Of a stretch of 64,000 bases of DNA, positions 25,034 through 34,608 are shown piece after piece. Position numbers and translations under genes: made by a program. This DNA comes from Leptospira ryugenii. GTDB lineage: Bacteria > Spirochaetota > Leptospiria > Leptospirales > Leptospiraceae. Position 1 is the first letter of the stretch, and each line of letters opens with the position of its first letter. The notes under the pieces were generated by a model. That model saw only the letters and a list, made by a program, of their open reading frames with translations. It was not told where the DNA came from and ran no database searches. The stretch lies in NCBI RefSeq assembly GCF_003114855.1, contig NZ_BFBB01000008.1:62001-126000 (forward strand), given 5' to 3'.

Positions 25034-25434
25034 TCTCTTGGTTCAAAAAAAGCTAAGTTTTCTGGACCTTCATAAATGACAATGCGGAGGATTTTGCCTC
25101 CTGTCTTTATGACTTCCCCTTTTAGGCCCGCATAAAACCATCTTGCCACATTTTCCGAGGTAGGATTTACCCCTTGGAAATCTTTGTGCTCATTGATCAA
25201 GATGTGGTCTATGCTGTGGACAAGCTCTTGGAGACGCGTTTTGGCGGTCAGGAAGTCGTAACTTATGCTATCTTTCCGAAGGCTACCATCCCCAGTCAGA
25301 AAAACCTCTACTTTCCAGGAGTGGCCGTGGATGGGTTCATCCGATCCGTCAGGGAAATAATCATACAAAAAGTGTGCTGACTCAAATCTACCCTCAATTC
25401 GGATATAAAAATTACCAGATTCTTCCAGAAACAT
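25030..25434 (-). CDS. 6-pyruvoyl-tetrahydropterin synthase/QueD-like protein without the catalytic Cys
   Basis: This 134-residue protein fits the QueD/PTPS T-fold. Zn ligands are seen as SAHFL (His near 20) and IHGHSWKV (two His), along with the SIDHILIN Asp-His pair, NPTSENVARWF and the EGPENLAFF substrate Glu. In QueD the nucleophile lies in C-x3-H-G-H. Here that position is Asp (DEPIHGH). Some PTPS variants use Glu at this place and have a changed reaction, so assignment to preQ0 synthesis is not safe. The ATG has no good ribosome-binding site. It is divergent from the DUF1858 gene. Confidence 0.82.
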   Translation of the reverse strand: MFLEESGNFYIRIEGRFESAHFLYDYFPDGSDEPIHGHSWKVEVFLTGDGSLRKDSISYDFLTAKTRLQELVHSIDHILINEHKDFQGVNPTSENVARWFYAGLKGEVIKTGGKILRIVIYEGPENLAFFEPRD

Positions 25435-25499
25435 TCCATTGACGAATAAGTCTTCCGTCTATTATTTGTATAGTTAATTTCCTTCCGAGGTGAATTGAG

Positions 25500-25721
25500 A
25501 TGTCCGAAGTTACAAAACCACGCTTTTTTAAAGAAATGACGGTTGGCGAAGCGATCGCCTTGCACCCTGAAGCGGGTCTCGTTTTTTCGAGCTACCATTT
25601 GGGTGGATGCTCCCACTGTTCCATCAATGAGGTGGAAACCATAGAGCAAGTATGCATGGGGTACGGAGTTGAAGTGGAGACTCTTGTGGATTCTCTCAAC
25701 AACCTCTTTGCCGAAGACTAA
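25500..25721 (+). CDS. DUF1858-type small protein
   Basis: This 73-residue protein has GAGGTGA before its ATG. The pattern MTVGEAIALHPEAGLVFSSY, then GGCSHCSIN (CxxC) and the final helix ETLVDSLN fit the DUF1858/ScdA N-terminal family. Such domains are found alone or fused to hybrid-cluster and Fe-S repair proteins. The two cysteines could bind an Fe-S cluster or act in redox. Single-gene transcription unit between the queD-like gene and arsS. Confidence 0.85.
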   Translation: MSEVTKPRFFKEMTVGEAIALHPEAGLVFSSYHLGGCSHCSINEVETIEQVCMGYGVEVETLVDSLNNLFAED

Positions 25722-25740
25722 ACCAAATCCAAAAACCCAC

Positions 25741-25772
25741 GCTTAGATTTAGTGATCGGACTATATCTAAGC
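25741..25772. terminator. Candidate bidirectional hairpin between convergent genes
   Basis: GCTTAGAT (25741-25748) and ATCTAAGC (25765-25772) form a perfect 8-bp stem with a 16-base loop. It covers the arsS stop codon. It has no T-run, so it is a weak terminator candidate. Confidence 0.4.
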
Positions 25773-26747
25773 TAAGGCTCCTCCACAACTAGATCCAGCT
25801 CCTGCGGTGCAGCCATAGCAGTGGTTTGCAAGCCTTATCTCGCGATTTAAAAACAGATCCCAATCAAAATCTTTGATAGTTTTCACAGGCCGGCTTGGCA
25901 ATTCCAACATCTGATTGAAATCACAATCATAAACAGTACCATCATAACCTACAGATATTTGATGACGACACATCAGACCGTTCAAAGTGTTCGGATTAAA
26001 TGCCTGTGATAGTGTTTCCATATACTGTAAATATTTGCCATTTTTCACCAAGGCTGCTAGGAAACGATTGATTGGTAAGTTGTTAATTGCGAATAGATTG
26101 TGAAAGAAAACACCATACTCTGTAGATAAATGCTCTTTAAATTCCTTTTCCAAAGAATTTTGGTCACCACTTAGGAAAAGACCCACAGGATTGTAGACCA
26201 AATGAAAAGGCAGATCCTTTCCATAGCCAAACCTATTGAGCAATTTCATAGCTTGGATAGATTTTTCAAATACCCCATCACCTCTTTGTTTGTCGGTAAA
26301 TGATTTGCTATAAAATGGGAGTGAAGAATAGATGCTGACTTTTTTTTCCGCAAGAAATTCTGCTAAATCTTCATAACCTGATTCAAGCAAAATCGTAAGA
26401 TTACAGCGATCAATGATTTCAACATTTAATTTGCTAAGCTCAGTTACTAAGTAGCGAAAATGTGGATTTCCTTCTGGCGCACCACCTGTAATATCCACAA
26501 TTTGAATATTCGGATGTTTGCGAATGATTTCCAAACACAAATCAATTGTTTCTAAACTCATCAATTCTGTTCGGATGGGAGAAGCATCTACATGGCAATG
26601 TTTGCATGCCTGGTTACACCATTTTCCAATATTCATTTGAAAAGTCGCGACGCTCAAACCAGTTATGGTTTGGCCTTCTTGCCAAACACGTTTTTCAAAC
26701 GAGTGAGGGAAGGATTCCAGTACAGATAATTGTTCTTTTACTAACAT
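25767..26747 (-). CDS. arsS: Arsenosugar biosynthesis-type radical SAM protein (ArsS-like)
   Basis: This 326-residue radical SAM enzyme has the 4Fe-4S motif CNQACKHC (about 41-48), DITGGAPEGNPHFRYL, and an Rv-like C-terminal cysteine region (CRHQISVGYDGTVYDCDFNQML, CYGCTAGAGSSCGG). This matches the ArsS/DUF3641 family linked to arsenosugar synthesis. It is thought to supply a 5'-deoxyadenosyl group to methylated arsenic. The partner methyltransferase gene arsM is not next to it. The peroxidase-like gene upstream is its usual companion. Confidence 0.88.
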   Translation of the reverse strand: MLVKEQLSVLESFPHSFEKRVWQEGQTITGLSVATFQMNIGKWCNQACKHCHVDASPIRTELMSLETIDLCLEIIRKHPNIQIVDITGGAPEGNPHFRYLVTELSKLNVEIIDRCNLTILLESGYEDLAEFLAEKKVSIYSSLPFYSKSFTDKQRGDGVFEKSIQAMKLLNRFGYGKDLPFHLVYNPVGLFLSGDQNSLEKEFKEHLSTEYGVFFHNLFAINNLPINRFLAALVKNGKYLQYMETLSQAFNPNTLNGLMCRHQISVGYDGTVYDCDFNQMLELPSRPVKTIKDFDWDLFLNREIRLANHCYGCTAGAGSSCGGALA

Positions 26748-26750
26748 TAT

Positions 26751-27092
26751 TTAAAGGCTGAGTTCATCCAATTTATTGTTCATTTGTAGGCTATGGACTA
26801 AACTTATACCTGCTGCCATAGCAGCTGCTACGTGAACAGCTTCATTCATCTGAGCTTCATCTGCACCTTTTTGTAAGCATGTTGTCGTGTAAGCATCAAT
26901 GCAATAGGGACATTTTAAGGCATGCGATACGGCAAGAGCGATCAGAGCTTTCTCTCTTTCTGAAAGGGCACCCGGACCCATAGCTGCATTGTAATAAGAA
27001 AAAAATTTGTCGGCTAAGTCTTTATTGGTTCGACCTATTTCGGAAAATCTTCCTAGATCGTTTGCATTATAATAATGGTTGGGTTCCGCCAC
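26751..27092 (-). CDS. Arsenosugar biosynthesis-associated peroxidase-like (AhpD/CMD family) protein
   Basis: This 113-residue protein of the carboxymuconolactone-decarboxylase/AhpD fold starts at GTG 27092, with AGGAG six bases upstream. The redox motif CPYC lies in EKALIALAVSHALKCPYCID (about 42-61), with a His three residues from the expected position. The short N-terminus NHYYNANDLGRFSEIG is the signature of the small proteins that accompany ArsS. The cysteine pair suggests peroxidase or disulfide reductase activity; its role in arsenic chemistry is unclear. It is followed directly by arsS and preceded by a perfect palindrome. Confidence 0.85.
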   Translation of the reverse strand: MAEPNHYYNANDLGRFSEIGRTNKDLADKFFSYYNAAMGPGALSEREKALIALAVSHALKCPYCIDAYTTTCLQKGADEAQMNEAVHVAAAMAAGISLVHSLQMNNKLDELSL

Positions 27093-27108
27093 TTTCCACT
27101 CCTATAGA

Positions 27109-27131
27109 ATAAAACAATGTTCTTGTTTTAT
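27109..27131. promoter_or_regulatory. Perfect 9-bp inverted repeat before the arsenosugar pair
   Basis: ATAAAACAA, a five-base spacer and TTGTTTTAT form a 23-bp palindrome ending 16 bases before the GTG and just upstream of the AGGAG site. It is well placed for a repressor such as an ArsR-type protein. Confidence 0.6.
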
Positions 27132-27282
27132 AGCTAAATCCAGTGCATGGATCAGGAGAAGAGGGTCAATAGAATTTTAAATGAATGTAGTCCTTACGAT
27201 TGCGGAGACTTTTCCGAAGAAGAATCAACCAATTTATGCTACATACTTGTGCAGGATCTTAATGAATCCCGCATCGCCCCAC

Positions 27283-28059
27283 CTAGGTAACAAAGTTTGG
27301 TCTGCGTTTTTCAATGAGAGATAGAAAACCTTCCTGGCCATCTCGTGAAAGTATAGTCCGTACAAAGAGTTCGATATCTTCTTCGGTAACTGTATGCATC
27401 GCAGTCCGATAGTAACTCCTCTGGGCAGTCTTCATTCCCCTTGCCGAATTGTAGGTGAGTTTTGATAACTTTTCAGCTAATTTCATACCTTCACCAAACA
27501 GAGTTTCTGCGGGGTATACTTCATCGATTAAACCAATTTCCTTTGCCTCGGCTCCCTTTAACTGTTTTCCGAAAAAAAGCAAATCCCTTGTGTTCGTCGT
27601 ACCGACTAAATCACGTAAGATCATCGTTGGTGCGGAAGGGAAATTGAGTCCAACGATAGCCTCTGAAAAACCAATCCTAGCTCCTTTATCGGCCATAAAT
27701 CGATAGTCAGAATACAAGGCAAAGACAGCACCTGCTGCCATACAATGTCCATTGAGAACTGCGATGGTCGGCACTGGAAAATTAAAGTAAACGTTGGCAC
27801 AACGTATGAGTAAGGTGACTGCAGCTCGGACTTCCGATTCAGATTTTCCGTACATCAATGTCGGTTCAATGCCATTGGAAAAGAATTGGCTTTGTGCGGA
27901 TGTAAATAGCATCACCCGCAAGTTTTGGTTCTCTCCGTGCTTCAAAAGTAGCGATTCAAATGCCTGGAAAGTTTCGTAACTAAACGTGTTTTTTTCATTT
28001 GACTGCATCTTGATTTCCAAGATGCGGTCCCCATGAAAGATCTCTAAAAAATCTGACAT
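27283..28059 (-). CDS. Enoyl-CoA hydratase/isomerase family protein
   Basis: This 258-residue crotonase-fold protein shows the oxyanion-hole segments FSNGIEPTLMYG (about 59-70) and GHCMAAGAVFALYSDYRFMA (about 104-123), followed by IGFSEAIVGLNFP. The residues equivalent to the two catalytic Glu of enoyl-CoA hydratase include Glu in GFSEAIVG, but the first site is not a clear Glu. Isomerase or other crotonase chemistry is therefore possible. Its ATG overlaps the stop of the acyl-CoA synthetase as TAATG, so both form an operon acting on fatty acyl-CoA. Confidence 0.88.
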   Translation of the reverse strand: MSDFLEIFHGDRILEIKMQSNEKNTFSYETFQAFESLLLKHGENQNLRVMLFTSAQSQFFSNGIEPTLMYGKSESEVRAAVTLLIRCANVYFNFPVPTIAVLNGHCMAAGAVFALYSDYRFMADKGARIGFSEAIVGLNFPSAPTMILRDLVGTTNTRDLLFFGKQLKGAEAKEIGLIDEVYPAETLFGEGMKLAEKLSKLTYNSARGMKTAQRSYYRTAMHTVTEEDIELFVRTILSRDGQEGFLSLIEKRRPNFVT

Positions 28060-30107
28060 TAGCTATTTTTATAAAGATCCAGAATACGGTCTTTGTACTT
28101 TTCGGTGATAACATGGCGCTTCATCTTCATCAGGTTTGTCAACTCATCACCGACTTCAAAAGGTTTTGTTACCAGTAGCACATACTGTACTTGTTCGAAG
28201 TTTTTAAAACCAGTTTTGACACTATTGTAATTTCGGACCTCTTTTTTGTAGAAGTCTATTACCTTTGCATTTGCAATCAACTTGTCAGGATTTTTTTCCG
28301 AGATGCCATTGTCAGCCGCCCAAGCACTGAGCGCATCAAAATCAGGAACAACGATCGCACCAAGTACCTTTTGATCCTGGCCAACTACCATAGATTGACG
28401 TATAAATGGTGATTCATCAATTTTATTCTCAATTGGAACTGGCTCTACGTTTTCGCCACCTAATAATACGATAGTGTCTTTCGCACGACCCGTCAGTGTG
28501 AGAGTTTTCTTAAAATTGATCATTCCGATGTCGCCTGTGTTCATCCAATCGTTAACGATTGTTTTGGCAGTGGTTTCAGGATTTTTATAATACCCTTTCA
28601 TCACTTGCGGCCCCTTGATATGAACAACACCTTTGACACCCATCTTACCGGAGAGAATGTTCTTTTTGTCATCGATATGACAGAGCACATGGCCAGCGTC
28701 ATCACGGATTTGTACTTCAGAAAGCGGGACGATATCGCCTACAGAACCCATAATTGGACGGTCAAAGGTTCTAGCAGAAATGACTGGGCCTGTTTCTGTC
28801 ATACCGTATCCTTCCAAAACCGTAATGCCAATGTCCATAAAGAAAGCATCCACGTGCTTTTGTAAAGCGCCACCACCTGAGAGAGTCGCACGTAAATGGC
28901 CTCCCGTTGCTTGGCGGATCTTTGAGAGGACAACTTTATCAAGTGTGTAGCTGTTGAATAATACACCCAAACCAGAAATTACATAGGCTAAGGTAGATAA
29001 GGAGGATCCTTGCTCTGCCAAGTAAATCCCCAAACCACCAGCGATTAAGGTAACCACGAAGGGAGCAGTGAGTAGCAGTTTTAAGAGAGCCAAAACGCCT
29101 AAACCAAGAGATTGGAAAATGTTTCTGCCTTCATAGTCTACTTCCCAGCCTCGCAGGAATCGGATCGAGGCATGGTAATGCTTTGAAAAGAAATAGGCTA
29201 TATTGAATAGAGCCTTTCGCACTGGCGGAGTTTGTTTAGGGTCATTGATCCGTGTGTAGATACCATTATAGATACTTTCCCAGACGCGAGGAGCAGAAGC
29301 CATAAAGGTTGGTCTTGCTTTTTGGATATCATTGCGTAACTCTGTGACCTTTGTGTAGTATGTTGAACCGCCGTTTATGATGGCAAAGTATTCAACGACT
29401 CTTTCAAAGATATGCCAGATCGGGAGGATGGAAAGCATTCTATCATCAGGGCTGACCTTTGCAACTCTTGGCACAACATAATGCATCTGGTGGATCATAT
29501 TGGAGTGCATGAGCATCACCCCTTTCGGCATACCGGTTGTTCCAGATGTATAAATCAATGTGTACAGATCGTCCGGTTTGATATCACTGATACGCTTTTC
29601 TGTTTCTTTTTTGCCTTTCGCTCTCAGCTTACGTCCATGCTCTAAAAGGTCATGGAACTTTTCGATACCAGAACCTGATTTCAATTTGGACTCTTTGTCC
29701 ATGATGATAATCGTTTTTACACCTTTGATCTGGCTTTTGTTGGCTTTGTATTTTTCATAGACCTTGTCGTTTTCTATGAATACAACTTTTGCGCCAGAGT
29801 GGCTCAGGATGTATACGATCTCTGAATCCGTGATATCTGAACCTCGAGGAACATTTGCCGCACCTGCAAGGATCACAGCACAATCTGAGATGATCCACTC
29901 CACCCTGTTGTCAGCAAGAACAGCTACATTTTCTCTCGCCTTTACACCCATGTCGATAAGGGCTTCTGCTAAGGCTAGGCCATCTTGGTAGAGTTGGGAA
30001 TACGTTAGGGGCTCGTAATTTTTAGCGGCATTTTTATAGAAAAATGCTGGGCGCGGACCGAATTTCTCCGCTGATTCTTTGTATACTTCTGCTAGGTTAT
30101 TTGCCAT
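28059..30107 (-). CDS. Long-chain fatty acid-CoA ligase (FadD/FAA1-like)
   Basis: A 682-residue ANL enzyme with P-loop [19 protein letters not shown] (about 182), [35 protein letters not shown] and [21 protein letters not shown]. This is the eukaryotic-like AMP-forming long-chain ligase type. A hydrophobic segment with two possible helices (about 325-375) splits the large domain, as in other bacterial long-chain acyl-CoA synthetases that contact the membrane. It activates fatty acids with ATP and CoA. GGAGAG precedes the ATG. It is co-transcribed with the crotonase gene. Confidence 0.92.
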   Translation of the reverse strand: MANNLAEVYKESAEKFGPRPAFFYKNAAKNYEPLTYSQLYQDGLALAEALIDMGVKARENVAVLADNRVEWIISDCAVILAGAANVPRGSDITDSEIVYILSHSGAKVVFIENDKVYEKYKANKSQIKGVKTIIIMDKESKLKSGSGIEKFHDLLEHGRKLRAKGKKETEKRISDIKPDDLYTLIYTSGTTGMPKGVMLMHSNMIHQMHYVVPRVAKVSPDDRMLSILPIWHIFERVVEYFAIINGGSTYYTKVTELRNDIQKARPTFMASAPRVWESIYNGIYTRINDPKQTPPVRKALFNIAYFFSKHYHASIRFLRGWEVDYEGRNIFQSLGLGVLALLKLLLTAPFVVTLIAGGLGIYLAEQGSSLSTLAYVISGLGVLFNSYTLDKVVLSKIRQATGGHLRATLSGGGALQKHVDAFFMDIGITVLEGYGMTETGPVISARTFDRPIMGSVGDIVPLSEVQIRDDAGHVLCHIDDKKNILSGKMGVKGVVHIKGPQVMKGYYKNPETTAKTIVNDWMNTGDIGMINFKKTLTLTGRAKDTIVLLGGENVEPVPIENKIDESPFIRQSMVVGQDQKVLGAIVVPDFDALSAWAADNGISEKNPDKLIANAKVIDFYKKEVRNYNSVKTGFKNFEQVQYVLLVTKPFEVGDELTNLMKMKRHVITEKYKDRILDLYKNS

Positions 30108-30174
30108 ATCTCTCCATCTGAAAAAGCGGACTTTAGACTAGCCCACTCTTCCCGATGGTCAAGAGAATTTTAAA

Positions 30175-30447
30175 TCAATCCCAGGTGAAATTGGATTGTT
30201 GGTGTGCTTTTTTGAGATGTCGTTTTCTGATTTCGGTGAGTTTGCCCATCTGCTTTTGGTCTAGCAAATTCCTTGCTCGCAACCCGAGTTGGGGGAAAAG
30301 AGACTCGTCTTGTACGTTTGAGAAAAAACGGTCTTTGTTTAGAAAGGAACTCTTAAGTTCCGTATCGAGATCTTCGTAAAATTCCATGTCAGCCTCCGTG
30401 CCTTCTGGTTGGTGGGTGGTATATCTTTGTAGGCTACCGTCATCCAT
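30175..30447 (-). CDS. Small hypothetical protein
   Basis: The frame is open from 30636, but the upstream part runs through an A/T-rich hairpin and looks non-coding. The ATG at 30447 with AGGA nine bases upstream gives a 90-residue protein: acidic start (MDDGSLQRY), EFYEDLDTELKSSFLNKDRFFS, then a basic, glutamine-rich end (LTEIRKRHLKKAHQQSN). No known family and no signal peptide. It is divergent from the 76-residue gene at 30554. Confidence 0.5.
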   Translation of the reverse strand: MDDGSLQRYTTHQPEGTEADMEFYEDLDTELKSSFLNKDRFFSNVQDESLFPQLGLRARNLLDQKQMGKLTEIRKRHLKKAHQQSNFTWD

Positions 30448-30502
30448 GACAGTGAATCCTACTCCCAATACTCTTATCGCTGGAAAAAGAAAAACCTGAA
30501 GT

Positions 30503-30542
30503 AAAAAAAATCGCTTGTACTTTTTTTTTTTGCGATTTTTTT
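30503..30542. terminator. AT-rich 11-bp hairpin between divergent small genes
   Basis: Eight As and TCGC (30503-30514) pair with GCGA and seven Ts (30532-30542), around a loop holding a further run of Ts. On both strands the stem ends in a T-run, so it could terminate transcription from either side. It also lies in the region where promoters of both small genes are expected. Confidence 0.45.
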
Positions 30543-30553
30543 GGTACTGTTTT

Positions 30554-30784
30554 ATGACGATTCGAATGGTAAATTCTACTGGAAAACGAAGCGGAAGGTT
30601 CGTTGCATATGAATACGGTGAGGATTTATTTGGCACTATTTATTTGGATAAGTTTTCCGGACGTGAGAAGGGGAAATTGATCGATAAATGGAGATTACAT
30701 GATTTCGGGAGTCTAATTCGTGTTCTAGATACAGAAATTTCAAGGAGAGAAGACGAAAATTACGAACGCCCCTACTCATATTGA
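30554..30784 (+). CDS. Small hypothetical protein upstream of the MutS-like gene
   Basis: The ATG at 30554 gives 76 residues beginning [20 protein letters not shown]. An upstream TTG at 30515 would add a stretch of Phe codons from a T-run and is rejected. The protein is charged, has a [18 protein letters not shown] beta-like segment, and ends [10 protein letters not shown] do not recognise it. Its last 26 bases overlap the apparent start of the MutS-like gene, and they probably form an operon. Confidence 0.6.
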   Translation: MTIRMVNSTGKRSGRFVAYEYGEDLFGTIYLDKFSGREKGKLIDKWRLHDFGSLIRVLDTEISRREDENYERPYSY

Positions 30785-32525
30785 CAGACCCGAACAGTTT
30801 CTCTCTGCCTATTCAAAAAAGATTGATTCCTTACGTTCCCGAAAGTTAAAATCTCTACAAACCCTGTCTCTCATCCGCCTCTTTGCTTTTTTTTGGCTCC
30901 CTAGCCAATTTTCCGTCTTTTATTTTTTGAAGTTTGAATGGTATCTATATTCCACTCTCCTTCTCCCTCTGGGTCTCTTCATTGTTTTAGTCAAATTGTA
31001 CCGAAAGAAAAAGCAATTTGCCAATCAAATCAAACTTACCCATCAATTCGTCAAACGCGAATTAGCCAGAAAACGATTGGAGCTGAAGGCTTTGGGTGGA
31101 AGAGAGGTTTGGGAGTACCCGGAAGAAATCCGTAATCACCCTTTAAGTGTAGACCTTGACCTATGCAAGAAAACGGGTCTCGTGCCTTTTTTGGATGTGA
31201 CCATCTCCTCCCAAGGCTTTGATCGATTTCTGAAAAAACTCTTACAGATCGAACCTTTCGAGGGAAACCTACTCCAAAAGAAGGTAAAGTCATACCTTGG
31301 CGATGGTCGCTTTTTATTTCAGATCTTACGAAAATCCATCATCCCAGGTGAAGAAAATTCAAAATTGGATTTGGGACCTTTGGATGCCAAAGAATCCTTT
31401 TGGAAAAAACACCCTTGGATGCGCTACTTCTTTCCTGTGTTAGGTGTTTTTACTCCTATTTATCTACTCTTGTCTTCTATCTTTTCTCTTCCCTTTGTCC
31501 CACTACTTCTCTTTGTGAATGCGATGATATTCCTTCGCCATCGAAAGGAAAGTTTAGGATATTGGAACGAAATAGAACGAATAGGTAGTATTGCCTCCAA
31601 TGTATCCTATGCATGGATCCGAATGTTTCCAAAAGCGAGACAAAAAACCAAACGTATGTGTGTTGAACTTACACAATTGAAGAATGATAAAGAGTGGATT
31701 GTCTCAATCCTTCCTCATTTTTTATTGAATGTTATCTTTCTTTGGGATTTTTGGAAGATTCGTAGATTCCAAAAATGGTATGATGAGAATGCCCAACACT
31801 GGTCCGAAATGAGAAACCAATGGATAGAGTTGGAATCCAATTTACCAGCCGCACAATTTGCCTACCTTAATCCTGAGTACGAATTTCCCATTTGGAATTC
31901 ATCGGCTCAACTGTCTGCAGATTCAATTGTCCATCCTCTTATTCCATTTTCTATGAGAGTGATAAATCCAGTGCATTCCATTCAACAATCTGATCTTGTG
32001 ATCATTACTGGTTCCAATATGTCAGGAAAAACGACTTACCTAAGAACCATTGCCGTTAATTTAATGTTAGCTGGAATTGGTGCGCCTTGTTCTGGAAAAA
32101 ATGTGCAACTCCCAGCTGTAAAAATACATACTTTGATTCGCTCTCAAGATTCTTTAGAAGATGGAATCTCCTTTTTCTATTCGGAAGTAAGACGACTCGC
32201 GAGCATTCTAAATGCCAAGGATGACCAAAATCTAGTACCGATACTATTCTTTGATGAAATCTTAAAAGGAACCAATTCTAAAGAAAGAAAAATCGCAACA
32301 GAAGAAATTCTACTACTCCTGAGAAAGAAAGGAGCTATTGTCTTTGTCACAACCCATGATCTTGATTTGGCTTCCCTACAGGATGCAAAGCTATTTCATT
32401 TTACAGAATTGGAAGAGAATGGAGAAATGAAATTTGATTACCAGATTCGTTTGGGAATTTCTCAATCTACAAATGCACTTAGGATCCTCCAAAAAGAAGG
32501 GATTCCCATTTCCAAATTGAGCTAA
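30759..32525 (+). CDS. Membrane-anchored MutS-like ATPase with apparent ATT start
   Basis: The C-terminal half is a MutS-type ATPase: Walker [36 protein letters not shown], Walker [18 protein letters not shown] and [10 protein letters not shown]. The N-terminal half has two pairs of membrane helices. The first legal start is TTG at 30927, which cuts off a clearly coding 56-codon stretch. The in-frame upstream sequence ([15 protein letters not shown], then a membrane helix) has the spacing seen in other family members. It follows AAGGAG (30742-30747) but offers only ACG (30753) or ATT (30759) as start. These membrane MutS homologues have no proven role in mismatch repair. Confidence 0.82.
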   Translation: MTNAPTHIDRPEQFLSAYSKKIDSLRSRKLKSLQTLSLIRLFAFFWLPSQFSVFYFLKFEWYLYSTLLLPLGLFIVLVKLYRKKKQFANQIKLTHQFVKRELARKRLELKALGGREVWEYPEEIRNHPLSVDLDLCKKTGLVPFLDVTISSQGFDRFLKKLLQIEPFEGNLLQKKVKSYLGDGRFLFQILRKSIIPGEENSKLDLGPLDAKESFWKKHPWMRYFFPVLGVFTPIYLLLSSIFSLPFVPLLLFVNAMIFLRHRKESLGYWNEIERIGSIASNVSYAWIRMFPKARQKTKRMCVELTQLKNDKEWIVSILPHFLLNVIFLWDFWKIRRFQKWYDENAQHWSEMRNQWIELESNLPAAQFAYLNPEYEFPIWNSSAQLSADSIVHPLIPFSMRVINPVHSIQQSDLVIITGSNMSGKTTYLRTIAVNLMLAGIGAPCSGKNVQLPAVKIHTLIRSQDSLEDGISFFYSEVRRLASILNAKDDQNLVPILFFDEILKGTNSKERKIATEEILLLLRKKGAIVFVTTHDLDLASLQDAKLFHFTELEENGEMKFDYQIRLGISQSTNALRILQKEGIPISKLS

Positions 32526-34603
32526 CGTTTCTCATTCTCCGTGTTTTTTGGTTCATTGAAAAATCCAGAAATACTAGAACGAAATTGGTTCCATCCATTT
32601 TGAACTGTCTCCGTCACATTGCTGACTGCTTTGTCTACGTATTCTGAAAGAGCAGAGCCTGCAATCCCACCAACTGTCGCACCTGCTGGCCCTGCCAGTA
32701 AAATCGTTCCCGCGTAGATAGACCCTAACCAAATGGGATCAATGTATGGGGAATTAACAGCGTAGGTTCCCTTGTAAATAATAGGCAGCTTTAGAACTCT
32801 GCCCGTAATTCCTGGCAAAGCGATGGTAAATTTCATATCGATCTTTTTATCTAAATCAATCGATCCAGCACCCTTACCGGACAATCCGTCCGCTTGCAAT
32901 AGGAAATTATCAAACTGAAATTTTCTATCGGAATACTTTAAGTTCATGGTAATTTTTTTGTACGGTGTGGATCGAGTGAAATCTATCTTTTTCAAAGAGA
33001 TCAAACTGCCGATCGAACTGATTGGCTTAAGAATGTTTGTATAACTCAAAAGTTCACCATCATTTGCTTCAAATTTTCCATCAATCTTCAATGATCGAAT
33101 GATCTCCTCCTCCGAATCTCCAAGAGCATTCAATTGAAAATTTGATTCGAGAGTGCCATTTATGGGAGCATTTCCAAATTGATGGCTAAGCAATTTTTCT
33201 AGGGAAATTTTTTCCGCAGTTCCTGTGAGATCCAGATGAGGTTGTGAGCCCCACACAAAACTTCCTTTGGCATCCAATACTCCTCCATACAAATCTAAAT
33301 GGAGTTTTTTAATCGACATTTGGCTTTTTTGGTATTGCAAATGGAAATTCAAATGGTCTGCAAAAACCCCTCGGAGATTGGCACGACTCAAATTGAAATG
33401 TAAATTGACATTCATTCTATCTTTATACGCTGTATCTGGCATATCCCGAGTTAAAATTGATTTTTCCAAATCTGGATCTAAAAAGAGTCGAATGACATTG
33501 ATCACAGTATCAGCATCAATATATTCTGATCTACCTTCGAACTGAATGGTGGGAGATAATGGAGGTTTATCAAATGTCACAAAACCAGAACCAAATATCT
33601 TTGCTCGACCCTTCCATTCCAAAAAGATGCGCTCAAAAGATAATTTTGTTGTTAAGTCATCGTAAGAGATGAGCACATTGATGAAAGCATCACCAAAAGG
33701 CCGATATCCTTTCCTTGCAAGATTTGTTAGGTGAGCGCCTTGGAAGTCTGCAGATACGGTATGAGTATCCCGTTTGTAAATGGGAACAATTGCATCTAAT
33801 TTGGCATATTGAAGGTCTAAATATGGAAATATTACTGAGATGTCATAGAGATTCACTCCTGAAAAATCATCAAAATGAACATTTCCTTCAAAGCGTAGAT
33901 CGTCAAACGTTAATTTGCCCCCCAAGAACTGAGCAAGTAAATTTATCTGAAATGGTTGCTCATTCAACTTTCCATAGTAGTAAAGCCCTATTTGGCTCTC
34001 TGTTTCATCTAAATCTATGTTTGTTTCATAATTGTAAAAAATGAGCTTACGATCGTACAATTTGTCCGTAAATTGAATCCTTACATTTCTTAATTTAAAA
34101 ATTCTAGGAAAATCTTTAAATACCGAACCAAATAACAAATCTTCATCCGTCTCTTCAGCGTTCTGTATTGTGTTTGCGGAGACGGTTTCCTTGGTTAGCT
34201 TACTTGTAAATTGAGGAAAGGATTCATCTTTTTCTCTTTGTAGGTTGATGGAACCAGAACTTAAAATGACATCTCTTATCTCTAGTTTCTTTCCTATAAA
34301 AACACCAAAATACACATGGATTGTAAGTTCTTCCAATGTGATAAAGGTTTCCTTTTCTTTACTCACCTTTACTTGAGATAAGGCGATACCAGGATATGGA
34401 AATACGCGAGGTTCAAAATCGTTGTAATCAAAAACAAATCCTGTTTTGCTTTGGACTTGCTCAAGGATAAGATTTTTATAATAGTCAGGGTCGGAGACCA
34501 AAGGATACAGAAGGAAAAAAGATGATGTGGAAAAGATAACAATAGAGCCAAGAAATGCCTTTCCAATGTAAGACTTTAGTGTTTCACGGAAAGAACGACG
34601 CAT
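32522..34603 (-). CDS. AsmA-family envelope protein
   Basis: This 693-residue protein has one N-terminal membrane helix (about 16-38, GSIVIFSTSSFFLLYPL) and a long periplasmic region of repeated beta strands. The start of the domain (VQSKTGFVFDYNDFEPRVFPYPGIALSQVKV, split around 50-80) is the AsmA pattern. The end shows the AsmA_2-like segment GKGAGSIDLDKKIDMKFTIALPG. Related proteins (AsmA, TamB, YhdP) help carry or sort lipids between membranes. It begins six bases after the last ABC-transporter gene and may be co-transcribed. Its end overlaps the convergent MutS-like gene by four bases. Confidence 0.88.
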   Translation of the reverse strand: MRRSFRETLKSYIGKAFLGSIVIFSTSSFFLLYPLVSDPDYYKNLILEQVQSKTGFVFDYNDFEPRVFPYPGIALSQVKVSKEKETFITLEELTIHVYFGVFIGKKLEIRDVILSSGSINLQREKDESFPQFTSKLTKETVSANTIQNAEETDEDLLFGSVFKDFPRIFKLRNVRIQFTDKLYDRKLIFYNYETNIDLDETESQIGLYYYGKLNEQPFQINLLAQFLGGKLTFDDLRFEGNVHFDDFSGVNLYDISVIFPYLDLQYAKLDAIVPIYKRDTHTVSADFQGAHLTNLARKGYRPFGDAFINVLISYDDLTTKLSFERIFLEWKGRAKIFGSGFVTFDKPPLSPTIQFEGRSEYIDADTVINVIRLFLDPDLEKSILTRDMPDTAYKDRMNVNLHFNLSRANLRGVFADHLNFHLQYQKSQMSIKKLHLDLYGGVLDAKGSFVWGSQPHLDLTGTAEKISLEKLLSHQFGNAPINGTLESNFQLNALGDSEEEIIRSLKIDGKFEANDGELLSYTNILKPISSIGSLISLKKIDFTRSTPYKKITMNLKYSDRKFQFDNFLLQADGLSGKGAGSIDLDKKIDMKFTIALPGITGRVLKLPIIYKGTYAVNSPYIDPIWLGSIYAGTILLAGPAGATVGGIAGSALSEYVDKAVSNVTETVQNGWNQFRSSISGFFNEPKNTENEKR

Positions 34604-34608
34604 GAGTT

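Noticed and set aside
27181..27330. Short plus-strand frame starting MNVVLTIAETF in the gap before the arsenosugar pair
   Set aside because: It is under 50 codons, has no clear ribosome-binding site and runs into the end of the convergent crotonase gene.
30515..30553. N-terminal extension of the small gene at 30554 (poly-Phe from a T-run)
   Set aside because: It is a by-product of the AT-rich hairpin and would start at TTG with no ribosome-binding site.
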